In this document: positions 1-8,917 of the stretch, piece by piece
Layout of the letters: each line of letters starts with the position of its first letter
How positions within the stretch are numbered: the first letter of the stretch is position 1
Assembly: GCA_903907075.1 (NCBI GenBank)
Contig: CAIVMQ010000068.1
Span: 1 to 55,763 of the forward strand
DNA length: 55,763 nucleotides
Direction: 5' to 3'
Source of the DNA: an uncultured Bacteroidia bacterium
Lineage (GTDB): Bacteria; Bacteroidota; Bacteroidia; Bacteroidales; Prolixibacteraceae
Translations under genes and position numbers: made by a program
Notes under the pieces: generated by a model
Told to the model about the DNA's origin: nothing
What the model saw: only the letters and a program-made list of their open reading frames with translations
The model's database searches: none

Positions 1-1463
1 CTATCTACTTTTATTCTGCCATTATGAACGTCAATAATACGTTTTACATAAGATAATCCAAGCCCAAACCCTTTTACATTATGGATATTTCCTGTCGGGA
101 CGCGATAAAAGCGTTCAAATATCTGGGTCTGGTGCTCTTTTGAAATTCCAATACCATGATCTTTAACTTCGACTATTGCCCATCCGTTTTTATTCTCAGT
201 GGAGAGCTCAATTAACGGATCTTTTGTACTGTATTTAACGGCATTATCCAACAGATTGAATATAACATTGGTGATATGTACCTCATCGCCCTGAATAAAA
301 GGATTTTCAGCCGCTAGCTCAGTCTTTAATGCTCCATTCTCATTTATAACTCGGATCTCGAAATTCAAGGCGACCGTCTCTGCGAGTTTATTTAGATCGA
401 TCTCTGAAAATTTTAATTTTATTTGCCCCTCATTGAAAACGGCCATTTGTAATACTTTCTCAACTTGATTGCTAAGTCTTTTGCTCTCATCAAAAATCAC
501 GCCTGAAATATGATCAACTGTATTTTGTGATAACGATACCGATGAATCGCGAAGCATTTGTGATGCGAGTGAAATTGTTGAAATGGGAGTTTTCAGTTCA
601 TGTGTCATATTATTGATGAAATCATTTTTTATCTGTGAAATCTTCTTTTGACGTAAAATAATTTGTAGTGTAATAATAAATATCCCAATGATCATCAATG
701 TAAGGATCAGGGACGGAAATACCAAAAACGAGGTCGATTTAATGAAATTATTATTTTGATCAGGAAAATAAACGCAGAGGTAATCAGGCTTAATTGGTTC
801 ATCATCAGATAATAGCAATCTTTTATACTGTTTGTTTTTCCTTCCCGGCTTATAATCTTTACTCCCCATAATATACGCATTTTTTCCATCAATCTGGGTT
901 AAAAGGGTATATTTATAATCGAGGTAAATATCATTTCGCTTAAGTGCGGAATCTAAAGCCTGAGCCAATAGTTCGGGAGGGAATCTTAATGATAGTGGCA
1001 ACTCAGCACGTTCCTTCATAAATAACTGATAGCGATATTTTTGAGCGTCCTGTGCACTCTTTCGATTGTATCCGTGCTGAAAACTTTGAACTTGGATTTG
1101 TGCAATAAAGTTTGATTGTCCATAGTCTTTCTTTTGTCCTGTGGTAGCTGAAAACTTTCGATAGATAGATAGTTCACCGTTATTTTGTAATGTTCCCAAT
1201 GTGGATGAATTATCTGAATTGGAGAAAAGACCGGAATCTCCTTGAGGATAATCACCCTGATCGGCATCAATCGCATAAAACTGATTGATTTCAAGGATGT
1301 CCATATATTCCGTGACATCTTGAAGAGCTTTATAAGCTTGCGTACTGAAATTTTTCTCCTGAAGATCGGCAGTATGTTTAATGGTCATCATCTGCACTAC
1401 AATTAAAAATAGTGCAGCAATGGCCATCGCCAAACTTAAGGTATATATCATTCTCCTACTCAT
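1..1463 (-). CDS. Sensor histidine kinase, C-terminal end cut by window edge
   Basis: Membrane two-component sensor kinase that should autophosphorylate on His and pass the phosphate to a response regulator outside the window. Translating back from the ATG at 1463 gives one open frame to base 1 with no stop. A transmembrane segment lies near residues 5-25, followed by a roughly 230-residue extracytoplasmic sensor region with no recognised domain, and a second membrane segment near 255-275. The HisKA motif NNMTHELKTP puts the phospho-acceptor at His288. The HATPase domain shows an N box (NLLDNAVKYS, about 400-413), a G1 box (DHGIGIS) and a G2 box (GFGLGLSYV). The frame runs off the window only about 20 residues after the G2 box, so little seems to be missing. 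The stimulus is unknown. The two-membrane-segment layout is typical of Bacteroidota HisKA kinases. Family is certain, specific role is not. Confidence 0.93.
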   Translation of the reverse strand, partial: MSRRMIYTLSLAMAIAALFLIVVQMMTIKHTADLQEKNFSTQAYKALQDVTEYMDILEINQFYAIDADQGDYPQGDSGLFSNSDNSSTLGTLQNNGELSIYRKFSATTGQKKDYGQSNFIAQIQVQSFQHGYNRKSAQDAQKYRYQLFMKERAELPLSLRFPPELLAQALDSALKRNDIYLDYKYTLLTQIDGKNAYIMGSKDYKPGRKNKQYKRLLLSDDEPIKPDYLCVYFPDQNNNFIKSTSFLVFPSLILTLMIIGIFIITLQIILRQKKISQIKNDFINNMTHELKTPISTISLASQMLRDSSVSLSQNTVDHISGVIFDESKRLSNQVEKVLQMAVFNEGQIKLKFSEIDLNKLAETVALNFEIRVINENGALKTELAAENPFIQGDEVHITNVIFNLLDNAVKYSTKDPLIELSTENKNGWAIVEVKDHGIGISKEHQTQIFERFYRVPTGNIHNVKGFGLGLSYVKRIIDVHNGRIKVD

Positions 1464-1468
1464 CGCGG

Positions 1469-1476
1469 CAAAGATA
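1469..1476 (-). promoter_or_regulatory. Bacteroidota -7 element (TATCTTTG) for the histidine kinase
   Basis: The minus strand reads TATCTTTG, a perfect TAnnTTTG match, ending five bases before the ATG at 1463. Transcription would start at or almost at the start codon, so the mRNA may be leaderless. No clear -33 TTTG is present. Confidence 0.5.
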
Positions 1477-1722
1477 GAGCTAATAATGGTTGTGGGGAGT
1501 ACTCCTTAACATTATTTAACTTAGGAACTTATACATGGAATATATATGATTTTAATAATTCTTATGATTTTTAATAAATCTGAATTATAAGAGGTTTAAC
1601 TCTTTGTTTTATGGAATAGCTGAGGTGAATTAAATTGGGTAAATAAATAACGATTATGATATCTATTTTTTTTCAGATCTCTGGGGGACTCGTCTTTTGA
1701 AACCTTTACGATTGGATGGCTC

Positions 1723-2463
1723 TTAGATTGATGTACTACTATTTATGTGGACCAATGCCTTGCTTGCCGAGTTCTGTTGGGCCTCCTTTTTTGAGTACCC
1801 CTCACCATTAGCAACCGTTAGTCCATCTATTTTAATTACGGAAATAAAGGGAAGGCTTCGTTGGGAGATTTCACGATTTTCGTGTGTTTCAAATGTTACT
1901 TCTCGTTTATTCTTTTGTCCCCATTCGATAAGTTGGCTCTTAAAATTAGTATCACTGTGCTCTAATTGCTCAATATCGACATGCCGGGATAATACCTTTT
2001 TGATTACAAATCTTTTGACTCCCTGATACCCGATATCAAGGTATACGGCACCTACAAATGCTTCGAATACATCGCCATAGATGTGACTGGAGTCATTTAC
2101 CGAATTTGTATTGGAATTGATATAGCGATTTAGACCAAGCTTAAAGGTTAACTGGGTAAGGAAACTTCGGTTAACAATTCGCGAACGCATCTGAGTAAGA
2201 AACCCTTCATCTTTTCGAGGAAATCGATTATAGAGATATTCGGCCACAATAGTCCCTAATACAGCATCCCCCAGATATTCAAGTCTTTCGTTATTAATTG
2301 GTTGCCCCATTATATCTGCCGATGAAGCTGATCTGTGTATAAATGCCAGATCATACAGACGAAGTTTTAATGGACTAAAACCTGTTGTTGCTTTTATGAA
2401 AGTATAAAACTCTTTCCTTGGTGAAGAAAAGAGTTTTATTTGATACCTTAAATCCCGTAACAC
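1723..2463 (-). CDS. rnc: Ribonuclease III
   Basis: Double-strand-specific endoribonuclease that processes rRNA precursors and structured mRNAs in the cytoplasm. The 246-residue protein has the RNase III signature NNERLEYLGDAVL, giving metal ligands Glu59, Glu62 and Asp66, and a second site (GDVFEAFVGAVYLD) giving Asp131 and Glu134. A double-stranded RNA-binding domain occupies roughly residues 170-240. Length is normal, with a short extra N-terminus before the nuclease domain. It lies four bases downstream of fabF on the same strand, so acpP, fabF and rnc are probably cotranscribed, a common Bacteroidota order. No terminator hairpin is obvious after its stop. Confidence 0.97.
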   Translation of the reverse strand: MLRDLRYQIKLFSSPRKEFYTFIKATTGFSPLKLRLYDLAFIHRSASSADIMGQPINNERLEYLGDAVLGTIVAEYLYNRFPRKDEGFLTQMRSRIVNRSFLTQLTFKLGLNRYINSNTNSVNDSSHIYGDVFEAFVGAVYLDIGYQGVKRFVIKKVLSRHVDIEQLEHSDTNFKSQLIEWGQKNKREVTFETHENREISQRSLPFISVIKIDGLTVANGEGYSKKEAQQNSASKALVHINSSTSI

Positions 2464-2467
2464 TATG

Positions 2468-3718
2468 CTAAGAGATTTTTTTAAAGATCACTGTACCATT
2501 ATGGCCGCCAAACCCAAAAGTGTTACTTAAAACATAGTTGAGTTCGCGCTTCTTGGCTTTATTAAATGTAAAATCAATTTTTGGATCAATTTCGGCATCC
2601 AATTCAAACTGATTGATTGTTGGAGGGACAATACTATCCCTCATTGCTAAAATTGAAGCAATAGCCTCAACAGCTCCGGCTGCACCCAAAAGGTGACCGG
2701 TCATTGATTTTGTTGCGCTTATACTTACTTTGTAGATGTGCTCCCCAAAAACCCGTTTGATTGCAATAGGTTCTGCAATATCTCCCAGGCCGGTAGAGGT
2801 TCCATGAACATTAATGTAGTCGATATCAGTAGGAACAAGTCCGGCATCTTTCAAAGCCCTTTGCATTACTAATGCCGCACCACCTCCCAAAGGATCAGGT
2901 GCTGTCATATGGTAAGCATCGGTAGACATACCCACGCCAACAAGTTCGGCATAGATTATTGCACCTCGTTTTACTGCATGCTCATACTCTTCAAGTATTA
3001 CTGCACCAGCTCCTTCTGCCATTACAAACCCATCACGGCCAGAGTCAAAAGGCCTGGAGGCAGTTTTGGGATCATCATTTCGAGTTGAAAGGGCACGCAT
3101 GGCGTTAAAACCTCCAACTCCTGCCTCATTAATGGCAGACTCTGATCCTCCTGCAATAAACATGTTTGCTTTTCCTAATCGAATATAGGTTGCAGCATCT
3201 ATCATGGCATGAGTGGCTGATGCGCATGCTGTTACTGTGGTAATGGTAGGACCGCGAAACCCATATTTTAGGGCGATATTACCGCTAGCCATATTGGCAA
3301 TCATTTTTGGAATAAAGAATGGAGAAAACCTGGGTGTTTCAGGCGCATGATTATACTCGGTTACAACCTGTAAAAAAGTATTAAGCCCCCCAATACCAGC
3401 TCCCCAAATCACTCCACATTCGTCTTTATCGATCTTCTCAAGATCAATTCCTGAGTGAATAATAGCCTGAGCTGCAGCAATATATGCAAATTGAGCATAC
3501 ATATCGTGCTTATGAACCTCTTTCTTCTCGAGGTATTCACTTGGATCAAAATTCTTTACTTCACAGGCAAACTGTGTTTTGAAGTTGGAAGAATCAAAAC
3601 GAGTAATGGGGCCGGCACCGCTAACCCCATTGCACAGGTTCTTCCAAAATTCCTCAACATTCTTACCTAGCGGGTTTATCGTGCCCATTCCGGTTACAAC
3701 AACTCGTTTTAATTCCAT
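2468..3718 (-). CDS. fabF: Beta-ketoacyl-ACP synthase II
   Basis: Condenses malonyl-ACP with acyl-ACP in type II fatty acid elongation, with loss of CO2. The 416-residue sequence is full length and carries the thiolase-fold triad: Cys165 in TACASATHA, His305 in VHGTSTGLGD and His342 in SMTGHLLGAAG. The Cys-His-His set separates elongating KAS I/II enzymes from FabH-type Cys-His-Asn enzymes. It lies between acpP (36 bases upstream) and rnc (4 bases downstream), so its acyl-carrier substrate is encoded just upstream. Confidence 0.97.
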   Translation of the reverse strand: MELKRVVVTGMGTINPLGKNVEEFWKNLCNGVSGAGPITRFDSSNFKTQFACEVKNFDPSEYLEKKEVHKHDMYAQFAYIAAAQAIIHSGIDLEKIDKDECGVIWGAGIGGLNTFLQVVTEYNHAPETPRFSPFFIPKMIANMASGNIALKYGFRGPTITTVTACASATHAMIDAATYIRLGKANMFIAGGSESAINEAGVGGFNAMRALSTRNDDPKTASRPFDSGRDGFVMAEGAGAVILEEYEHAVKRGAIIYAELVGVGMSTDAYHMTAPDPLGGGAALVMQRALKDAGLVPTDIDYINVHGTSTGLGDIAEPIAIKRVFGEHIYKVSISATKSMTGHLLGAAGAVEAIASILAMRDSIVPPTINQFELDAEIDPKIDFTFNKAKKRELNYVLSNTFGFGGHNGTVIFKKIS

Positions 3719-3754
3719 AGTAAGCTTATGAGCCCTTTATTAAGTGAAAGTGGA

Positions 3755-3991
3755 TTACTTCGCGTTTTCTGTGATGTAATTGATGGCGTCGCCAACAGTT
3801 CCGATTTTTTCAGCCTGATCATCAGGAATGGCAATATTGAATTCTTTTTCAAATTCCATAATCAACTCAACAGTATCGAGTGAATCGGCACCTAAATCGT
3901 TCGTGAATGAAGCTTGCGGAGTAACTTCGCTCTCATCAACACCTAATTTATCAACAATGATCGCTTTTACTTTGGCTGAAATGTCAGACAT
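3755..3991 (-). CDS. acpP: Acyl carrier protein
   Basis: Carries growing acyl chains on a 4'-phosphopantetheine arm for fatty acid synthesis. The protein is 78 residues and acidic, with the DSL attachment motif ([10 protein letters not shown]) placing the prosthetic group on Ser37. Length and charge are typical of primary-metabolism ACPs. It is first in the acpP-fabF-rnc run, and its leader contains a strong hairpin behind a duplicated TTTG-rich promoter (separate entries). Confidence 0.97.
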   Translation of the reverse strand: MSDISAKVKAIIVDKLGVDESEVTPQASFTNDLGADSLDTVELIMEFEKEFNIAIPDDQAEKIGTVGDAINYITENAK

Positions 3992-4029
3992 AATTTTTAA
4001 TTTTAACGTTAATACTATTTGTAAATTTA

Positions 4030-4057
4030 CTCGCTGATTTTAATTTGATTCAGCGAG
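4030..4057 (-). promoter_or_regulatory. Hairpin in the acpP 5' leader
   Basis: An exact 8-bp inverted repeat, CTCGCTGA (4030-4037) and TCAGCGAG (4050-4057), flanks a 12-base AT-rich loop. Relative to the putative promoter at 4060-4075, the hairpin would form the very 5' end of the acpP transcript. It has no U-tract, so it is not a classic terminator. It could stabilise or regulate the message. Confidence 0.5.
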
Positions 4058-4059
4058 TG

Positions 4060-4075
4060 CAAAGAAACAAAGAAA
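4060..4075 (-). promoter_or_regulatory. Candidate acpP promoter, two tandem TTTCTTTG -7-like elements
   Basis: On the minus strand TTTCTTTG occurs twice back to back. Each copy is one base from TAnnTTTG. They lie 69-84 bases upstream of the acpP start and are the best promoter candidate for acpP-fabF-rnc. Confidence 0.4.
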
Positions 4076-4200
4076 GAAATTTATCTTCCAAATATTTAGG
4101 CAAGAATCTATTCTATTAGTGGGCAAAATATAACTTTAGAATTTTAATTGGAACATTTAGGTCGAATGTTCTAAAAATATTAATTTATAAGTATCTTTTA

Positions 4201-4767
4201 ATGAAGAATATAGCTATATTAGCGTCGGGTTCGGGTAGTAATGCAGAGAATATTATCAAATACTTCAAAAATCATCCATTTGTGCGGGTCGATTCGGTGT
4301 GGACAAACAATAAAGATGCCTTTGTGATTCAGCGGGCTGAAAATCTGGGTGTCGAATCGCATATATTTACGCGGCAAGAGTTCCGTGAATCGGATACTAT
4401 GATCAAAGATCTTCAAAAAAGGGAGGTGGATTTAATTGTCTTAGCTGGCTTTTTGTGGCTGGTACCCCCTATATTTACCTCTACCTTTCCTATTATTAAT
4501 ATTCATCCTGCACTTTTACCCAAATATGGAGGAAAAGGAATGTACGGTTCGTTTGTTCATGCAGAGGTGATCCGGAATAAGGAGAAAGAATCTGGAATCA
4601 CAATTCATTTGGTTAATCAGGAATACGACAAGGGGGAACATCTGCTTCAAAAAAGGTGCCCGGTATATATAACCGATACACCTGAGTCCCTTGCCGTCCG
4701 AATTCATGAATTGGAATATGCCTATTTCCCATCGGCAATCGAGCAATTCTTAATTGGAACGAAATAA
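4201..4767 (+). CDS. purN: Phosphoribosylglycinamide formyltransferase
   Basis: Transfers a formyl group from 10-formyltetrahydrofolate to GAR in the third step of purine synthesis. The 188-residue protein has the N-terminal nucleotide-binding segment ILASGSGSNAENI and the catalytic set Asn100 and His102 (INIHPALLP) plus Asp143 (QEYDKGEHLL), equivalent to Asn106, His108 and Asp144 of E. coli PurN. It opens a plus-strand run with the LD-carboxypeptidase (14-base gap) and yraN (11-base gap). The start follows an AT-rich TATCTTTTA stretch that may be a near-consensus -7 element. Confidence 0.97.
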   Translation: MKNIAILASGSGSNAENIIKYFKNHPFVRVDSVWTNNKDAFVIQRAENLGVESHIFTRQEFRESDTMIKDLQKREVDLIVLAGFLWLVPPIFTSTFPIINIHPALLPKYGGKGMYGSFVHAEVIRNKEKESGITIHLVNQEYDKGEHLLQKRCPVYITDTPESLAVRIHELEYAYFPSAIEQFLIGTK

Positions 4768-4781
4768 TTAGTAAACAGATT

Positions 4782-5684
4782 ATGAAGTTTCCTATACCGC
4801 TTTTACCCGGAGATACAGTGGCCATGATCACTCCAGCAGGAAAAATAGAACGGCAGATTGCTGAGCATGGAGCCGAATTACTTAGGAACCAAGGATTCAG
4901 GGTCAAGATTGGTAGCCATGCGTTTGATCAGGATGGGATCTTTGGAGGCTCCGATTTGTCGCGTTCTTCCGATATGCAACTAGCCTTGGATGACCATTCT
5001 ATTAAAGCAATATTTTTTACGCGAGGTGGATATGGTTCCATCCGAACTCATACATATCTCAATTGGTCCTCCTTTTTTAAGAAGCCTAAATGGTTAGTCG
5101 GATTTAGTGATATTACCGTTTTTCATGCTTATCTTACCAATCATCAAATTGCATCTGTACATGGAGTTATGAGTGCCTGGTTCGAACAGGAGGGGCAACT
5201 TACCGGAAGTTTCTTGAAAATGATGGATGTCTTGCGTGGAAAGAAGCCCGATTATCACGTAATGCCACATCAGCTAAATAGAAATGGCAATGCAACAGGA
5301 ATTCTAACGGGAGGTAATTTGTCTATTATCCAAAGTCTGCGGGGTACGAATCTCGATCTGTTACCACGTGGTAAAATCCTCTTTATCGAGGATATTGATG
5401 AACATCATTATCATATTGACAGAATGATCCAGAATCTAAAATCAGGGGGCATACTTGAAAGATTATCGGGATTAATTGTGGGCTATTTTACAAATATTAC
5501 CGATGGGGAAATCCCATTCGGTAAAACATCTTACGAAATAATAAAAGAGGCTGTAGATTCGTATGGCTATCCTGTGATCTTTGGATTAGAGGCAGGACAT
5601 GAATTGCCAAACTACCCGTTGATCTTGGGAAGCAAAATCTCTATGAGCGTCTCTGATGATCAGGCTTCGTTTCAAAATATCTAA
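4782..5684 (+). CDS. LD-carboxypeptidase, peptidase family S66
   Basis: Cytoplasmic murein-recycling enzyme expected to remove the terminal D-Ala from L,D-linked tetrapeptides. The 300-residue protein shows the family's Ser-Glu-His set: Ser109 in VGFSDIT, Glu203 in LFIEDIDEH and His273 in GLEAGH. The LTGGNLS motif near residues 175-181 is also present. No signal peptide is visible, which fits a cytosolic enzyme acting on imported muropeptides. Some S66 members act on microcin-type substrates instead (MccF), but chromosomal context with purN and yraN favours murein recycling. Confidence 0.92.
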   Translation: MKFPIPLLPGDTVAMITPAGKIERQIAEHGAELLRNQGFRVKIGSHAFDQDGIFGGSDLSRSSDMQLALDDHSIKAIFFTRGGYGSIRTHTYLNWSSFFKKPKWLVGFSDITVFHAYLTNHQIASVHGVMSAWFEQEGQLTGSFLKMMDVLRGKKPDYHVMPHQLNRNGNATGILTGGNLSIIQSLRGTNLDLLPRGKILFIEDIDEHHYHIDRMIQNLKSGGILERLSGLIVGYFTNITDGEIPFGKTSYEIIKEAVDSYGYPVIFGLEAGHELPNYPLILGSKISMSVSDDQASFQNI

Positions 5685-5695
5685 TTCGCAAATAA

Positions 5696-6064
5696 ATGAA
5701 ACCATCGGCAGAACTTGGAAGAAAAGGGGAAGACATTGCCGTTGCTTTTCTTCAAAAACAGGGTTACAGGGTTCTGGCACGAAACTGGTTTTACGATCAC
5801 AAGGAGATCGATATCATTGCTCGCGAAGGTGATATTATTGTTATTGTTGAGGTTAAGACACGAGAAGGGGATTATTTTGAAGAACCTTGGGAAGCAATAT
5901 CGACAAAGAAAATCAGAAATCTTGTGGAGGTTGCCGAGGCGTGGCTGCTGCAAAAAGAGATCGATCTGGAAACCCGTTTCGATGTAATCTCAATAATTTT
6001 CTCGAATGCCATTACCTATGAATTAACCCATTTTCCGGGTGCTTTTATTCCACCGGTGAATTGA
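5696..6064 (+). CDS. yraN: YraN/UPF0102 family endonuclease-like protein
   Basis: Small protein with the restriction-endonuclease-like fold that is widespread in bacteria; its cellular role is not settled. The 122 residues contain the family's PD-(D/E)xK-type site: Glu12 (GRKGEDIA), Asp39 (HKEIDIIA) and Glu52-x-Lys54 (VEVKTR), with a further conserved RFDV near residue 96. Third and last gene of the purN run. No other domain is present, so DNA processing is inferred from fold only. Confidence 0.93.
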   Translation: MKPSAELGRKGEDIAVAFLQKQGYRVLARNWFYDHKEIDIIAREGDIIVIVEVKTREGDYFEEPWEAISTKKIRNLVEVAEAWLLQKEIDLETRFDVISIIFSNAITYELTHFPGAFIPPVN

Positions 6065-6151
6065 TCCGAGTATTTATTTGGGTACACATCTTAATTTCTG
6101 GACATCTGTTTTTGATCTCCTATGGAAAATAGTCAGCGTTTAAATAATAAA

Positions 6152-6649
6152 TCAGAAAGTTAGTCCTGCCCTTGCCCCGAGAATTTCCACTTTATCACCA
6201 TTTTTAAATGCGGATTGATAGAGGAGTAACAGGTCAATTTGTTTGGTTATTTTGAATCCTAATCCCGGAGTATATGTAAAAGCGCTGCCTTTCCCGTTTT
6301 GTGTATAGAACGATAATCCGGCCTTTCCACTAAGATAAATAGTTTTCGACAAATAATATTTAAAGCCTGCCAATACCGGTATGGAACTCCAATTGTTTAA
6401 ATGACTATATTCTTTGACCCATTCCTGATATCCAGCACTAAAAGTAAGGCCAATCTTTCGATTTGTCCAATATTCGCCTTGCAGATCAAATCCAAAGGCT
6501 CCTGATTCTACTTGTGAAAAATCACCAATTGGTATAAATATCAAAGCGCCAATGCCGAATTTGTAAGGCTTGTAAATGTTTTCAACTTGGGCATCGACCG
6601 CCAGGGTAAGAAAACACATTGCAATAAGAATTAACAGTCTTGTTTTCAT
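6152..6649 (-). CDS. Small outer-membrane beta-barrel protein
   Basis: The 165-residue precursor starts with a clear signal peptide ending at about residue 20 (VDAQ). It continues with alternating hydrophobic and polar strands rich in Gly and aromatics and ends in Phe (GLTF), as expected for an eight-strand outer-membrane barrel of the OmpW/OmpX or PorT size class. No conserved motif identifies a transported substrate. It stands alone between yraN (convergent) and the YjbR gene (divergent). Confidence 0.75.
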   Translation of the reverse strand: MKTRLLILIAMCFLTLAVDAQVENIYKPYKFGIGALIFIPIGDFSQVESGAFGFDLQGEYWTNRKIGLTFSAGYQEWVKEYSHLNNWSSIPVLAGFKYYLSKTIYLSGKAGLSFYTQNGKGSAFTYTPGLGFKITKQIDLLLLYQSAFKNGDKVEILGARAGLTF

Positions 6650-6666
6650 AACTCAGAAAGGATTAA

Positions 6667-6682
6667 ACTTTAAATTTAAAGT
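6667..6682. promoter_or_regulatory. 16-bp perfect AT-rich palindrome
   Basis: ACTTTAAATTTAAAGT is self-complementary over 16 bp and ends 18 bases upstream of the beta-barrel start, where an operator would sit. It is AT-rich and could be chance. Confidence 0.3.
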
Positions 6683-6771
6683 CGAAAATTTGGGGCCAAG
6701 TAAATTTAATCAAAATTTCAGTTTAAAATTCCTTTTCATGGATCTATAGCTGTCTAAACTTCACTTTTTGT

Positions 6772-6779
6772 TATATTTG
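6772..6779 (+). promoter_or_regulatory. -7 element (TATATTTG) for the YjbR gene
   Basis: A perfect TAnnTTTG match 23 bases upstream of the ATG at 6803, giving a leader of about 15-20 bases. No matching -33 TTTG at the usual spacing. Confidence 0.5.
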
Positions 6780-6802
6780 AAATAACTTTAAAGCGTAATC
6801 TA

Positions 6803-7162
6803 ATGGATATCGAAGAGATCATCGCATATTGCCTCTCAAAGAATGGAGCTGAGGAGAGTTTCCCTTTTGATGACACTACCCTTGTAATCAAAGTCGGGGG
6901 GAAGATATTTATTCTGATTAGCCTTGAAGGAGATCTTTGGATTAATTTGAAATGCGATCCTGACCGGGCTATTGAGTTGCGTGAGTCCAATCCGGCTATC
7001 TCACCGGGCTATCACATGAGCAAGAAGCACTGGAATACAGTTGTTCTTGATGGGTCCATGACCAGAAAACTGCTGTTCGAAATGATTGATCATTCGTATG
7101 AGCTGGTATTTGAATCGTTATCAACAAAAATAAAATCAGCTCTCCAAATGGACTCAAAGTAA
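6803..7162 (+). CDS. MmcQ/YjbR family protein
   Basis: 119-residue protein of the YjbR family, which has a CyaY-like (frataxin-like) fold and is often called DNA-binding, without a firm biochemical role. The diagnostic pattern is visible: an N-terminal helix, FPFDDTTLVIKVGGKIF, LKCDPDRAIELRE, the histidine-containing GYHMSKKHWNTV, and a final helix. Its own promoter and monocistronic position suggest independent expression. Confidence 0.9.
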   Translation: MDIEEIIAYCLSKNGAEESFPFDDTTLVIKVGGKIFILISLEGDLWINLKCDPDRAIELRESNPAISPGYHMSKKHWNTVVLDGSMTRKLLFEMIDHSYELVFESLSTKIKSALQMDSK

Positions 7163-7426
7163 TTGAGAATCTCCGCACAGTTGGAAGAGATGTTTCTACT
7201 CTTGGGCATGATGCTTAATAATCAATCCAAATAGACCAGTTTTAAAAACATCGACACATGAAAAACAATTACTGCGCCACCCGGAACTGAAACTCATGCA
7301 AAATATTCAATATCTATTGACTGTTATACAAAAGCGAAACTGATATATTACCCTGCTTTCCCCTGTGGACTTTTTAAAAGCAGATATTGGTGCAGCTTGC
7401 CCACAAAAAATTCAGGAAAGATGCTT

Positions 7427-8917
7427 TTAGTCGATGATATTTGGGTCGCGCTCTTTTATATAGTTTAATAACTCTTTGGAAATATCAGATAGCAATTGAA
7501 TTTTATCGTATTCAAGGCGCACATTATTCAGATATTGAAGTATTAGTGCATCGCCAATTCTTGATTCCGGCAAGATTCCGGCAAAGAAAAACCCCATTTT
7601 TTCAATCTCTGCTGTAAGCCAATAAGTCCGTGGATCAGTCAATTTCAGAAAGATGTTAATGGCAGAAATTTGTTGCAAACAATAGTTTCTTAGGGTTTTA
7701 CGAATCTGATGCAGGATGTCGGCACCATACGTTAGAACGTAGATCTCAACACAACCTTCCAGCTCATTCAGCCCAGATTCCAGTGTGGACTCGCCGATGT
7801 CAAACCGGTTTTCAGCGGCAGAAGGAACTGCCGAATGATGGCTAACACCAAGGTTCTCGTAAATTTTGCCCACCATTGCTTTATGATGTTCAGGTATAAA
7901 TAGATCGCATTGAACCGGAGTCGTCAAATATTTAAATGACAGGAGAACACTGATGCGCTGGTATGTGTCATCCATACCTTTGAATTTCCAGGAAGCAGGA
8001 CTTGTGGCAAGCATTAATCCACAATCTTTAAACTGGCTTTTAAGCATTGTTTTTTGCGTAAAAATATGGTTAGTCACTGCATATGCGTAAGAACCCCTCA
8101 GTTCGCGTTGCTTTGGAATCTGGAAGACGTAATCAACCATCCTGTTTAGGGCTCCCTGCCCTCTGAATTCGACATTCACAAATGCAAAGGTCAGTTCTGC
8201 AATGGCATCCTCCGGATACTGATAAAGCAAAGCTAAATGACCCATAAAAACATGATCCTTTGTAACCGCAACGACCGAGATCATTTGTGAAGTCTTGTTC
8301 ATCTGTACCAACCGCTCGGGGAAATAGATGTGATCATCAAAAAAGGTATAACCATGAGTCTTATAAGCACAGCGAGAGATTTCAATGGCTTCATTTTCAT
8401 CTAATCTTCTCACATCGTATTCGATCTTTTCAGTAATGATGACCGGAGTCGGCAGTTTTTCTTCCACTTCACCGTGCTCCTTTAAGGCGACCAAATCCGG
8501 AAGATATTTGATCATTACCGTTTCTTTGCCCTCGGTTCCAAGGTTGTGAAACGAAAGATTATCCATCATCTTCTGAATGAGATAAATACCCAATCCATCA
8601 CCGGAAATATCATCTAAGTTTTTCGATAACTCATATTTTTTAATATGTTCGGGATCAAATGGGATCCCCATTTCTTTTAAAATGATTTTTATCCCGCCGG
8701 AGGTTTTTTCACAGACAATATCGAAAGTCGGAAGGTCTTCCACACTGTTGTGAACCATGATGTTTGAGACCGACTCTTCAACAGCAACATCGATTTGATT
8801 AAGCTCACGACCGGAAAATCCGATCATTTGGGCAATTTCCCTAACAAATAACTGAACCAGAAAGAAATAACTCAGTTTGTTAGGGAAAGTCATTTTGATT
8901 GACTCATTGGTTTTCAT
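7427..8917 (-). CDS. RsbW-like ATPase fused to a GNAT-like acetyltransferase
   Basis: The first 135 of 496 residues form an anti-sigma-factor-type HATPase domain: N box VEESVSNI (about 46-53), a G1-like EMGIPFDP (82-89, Glu where Asp is usual) and G2 box GDGLGIYLIQKMMD (106-119). This is the RsbW/SpoIIAB class, which phosphorylates or sequesters partner proteins. Residues about 165-330 look like a GNAT fold, with a motif-A-like stretch VNVEFRGQGALNRMV preceded by acidic beta strands. The last 150 residues (about 340-496) may be another degenerate acetyltransferase-like unit. No anti-anti-sigma factor or sigma factor is adjacent, so the partner is unknown. ATPase assignment is firm; acetyl-CoA binding is inferred. 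Confidence 0.8.
   Translation of the reverse strand: MKTNESIKMTFPNKLSYFFLVQLFVREIAQMIGFSGRELNQIDVAVEESVSNIMVHNSVEDLPTFDIVCEKTSGGIKIILKEMGIPFDPEHIKKYELSKNLDDISGDGLGIYLIQKMMDNLSFHNLGTEGKETVMIKYLPDLVALKEHGEVEEKLPTPVIITEKIEYDVRRLDENEAIEISRCAYKTHGYTFFDDHIYFPERLVQMNKTSQMISVVAVTKDHVFMGHLALLYQYPEDAIAELTFAFVNVEFRGQGALNRMVDYVFQIPKQRELRGSYAYAVTNHIFTQKTMLKSQFKDCGLMLATSPASWKFKGMDDTYQRISVLLSFKYLTTPVQCDLFIPEHHKAMVGKIYENLGVSHHSAVPSAAENRFDIGESTLESGLNELEGCVEIYVLTYGADILHQIRKTLRNYCLQQISAINIFLKLTDPRTYWLTAEIEKMGFFFAGILPESRIGDALILQYLNNVRLEYDKIQLLSDISKELLNYIKERDPNIID

Noticed and set aside
707-1318. Two minus-strand open frames (707-892 and 1016-1318)
   Set aside because: They are a different frame on the same strand as the histidine kinase. 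The kinase frame is continuous through this region, so these are not fragments of a broken gene.
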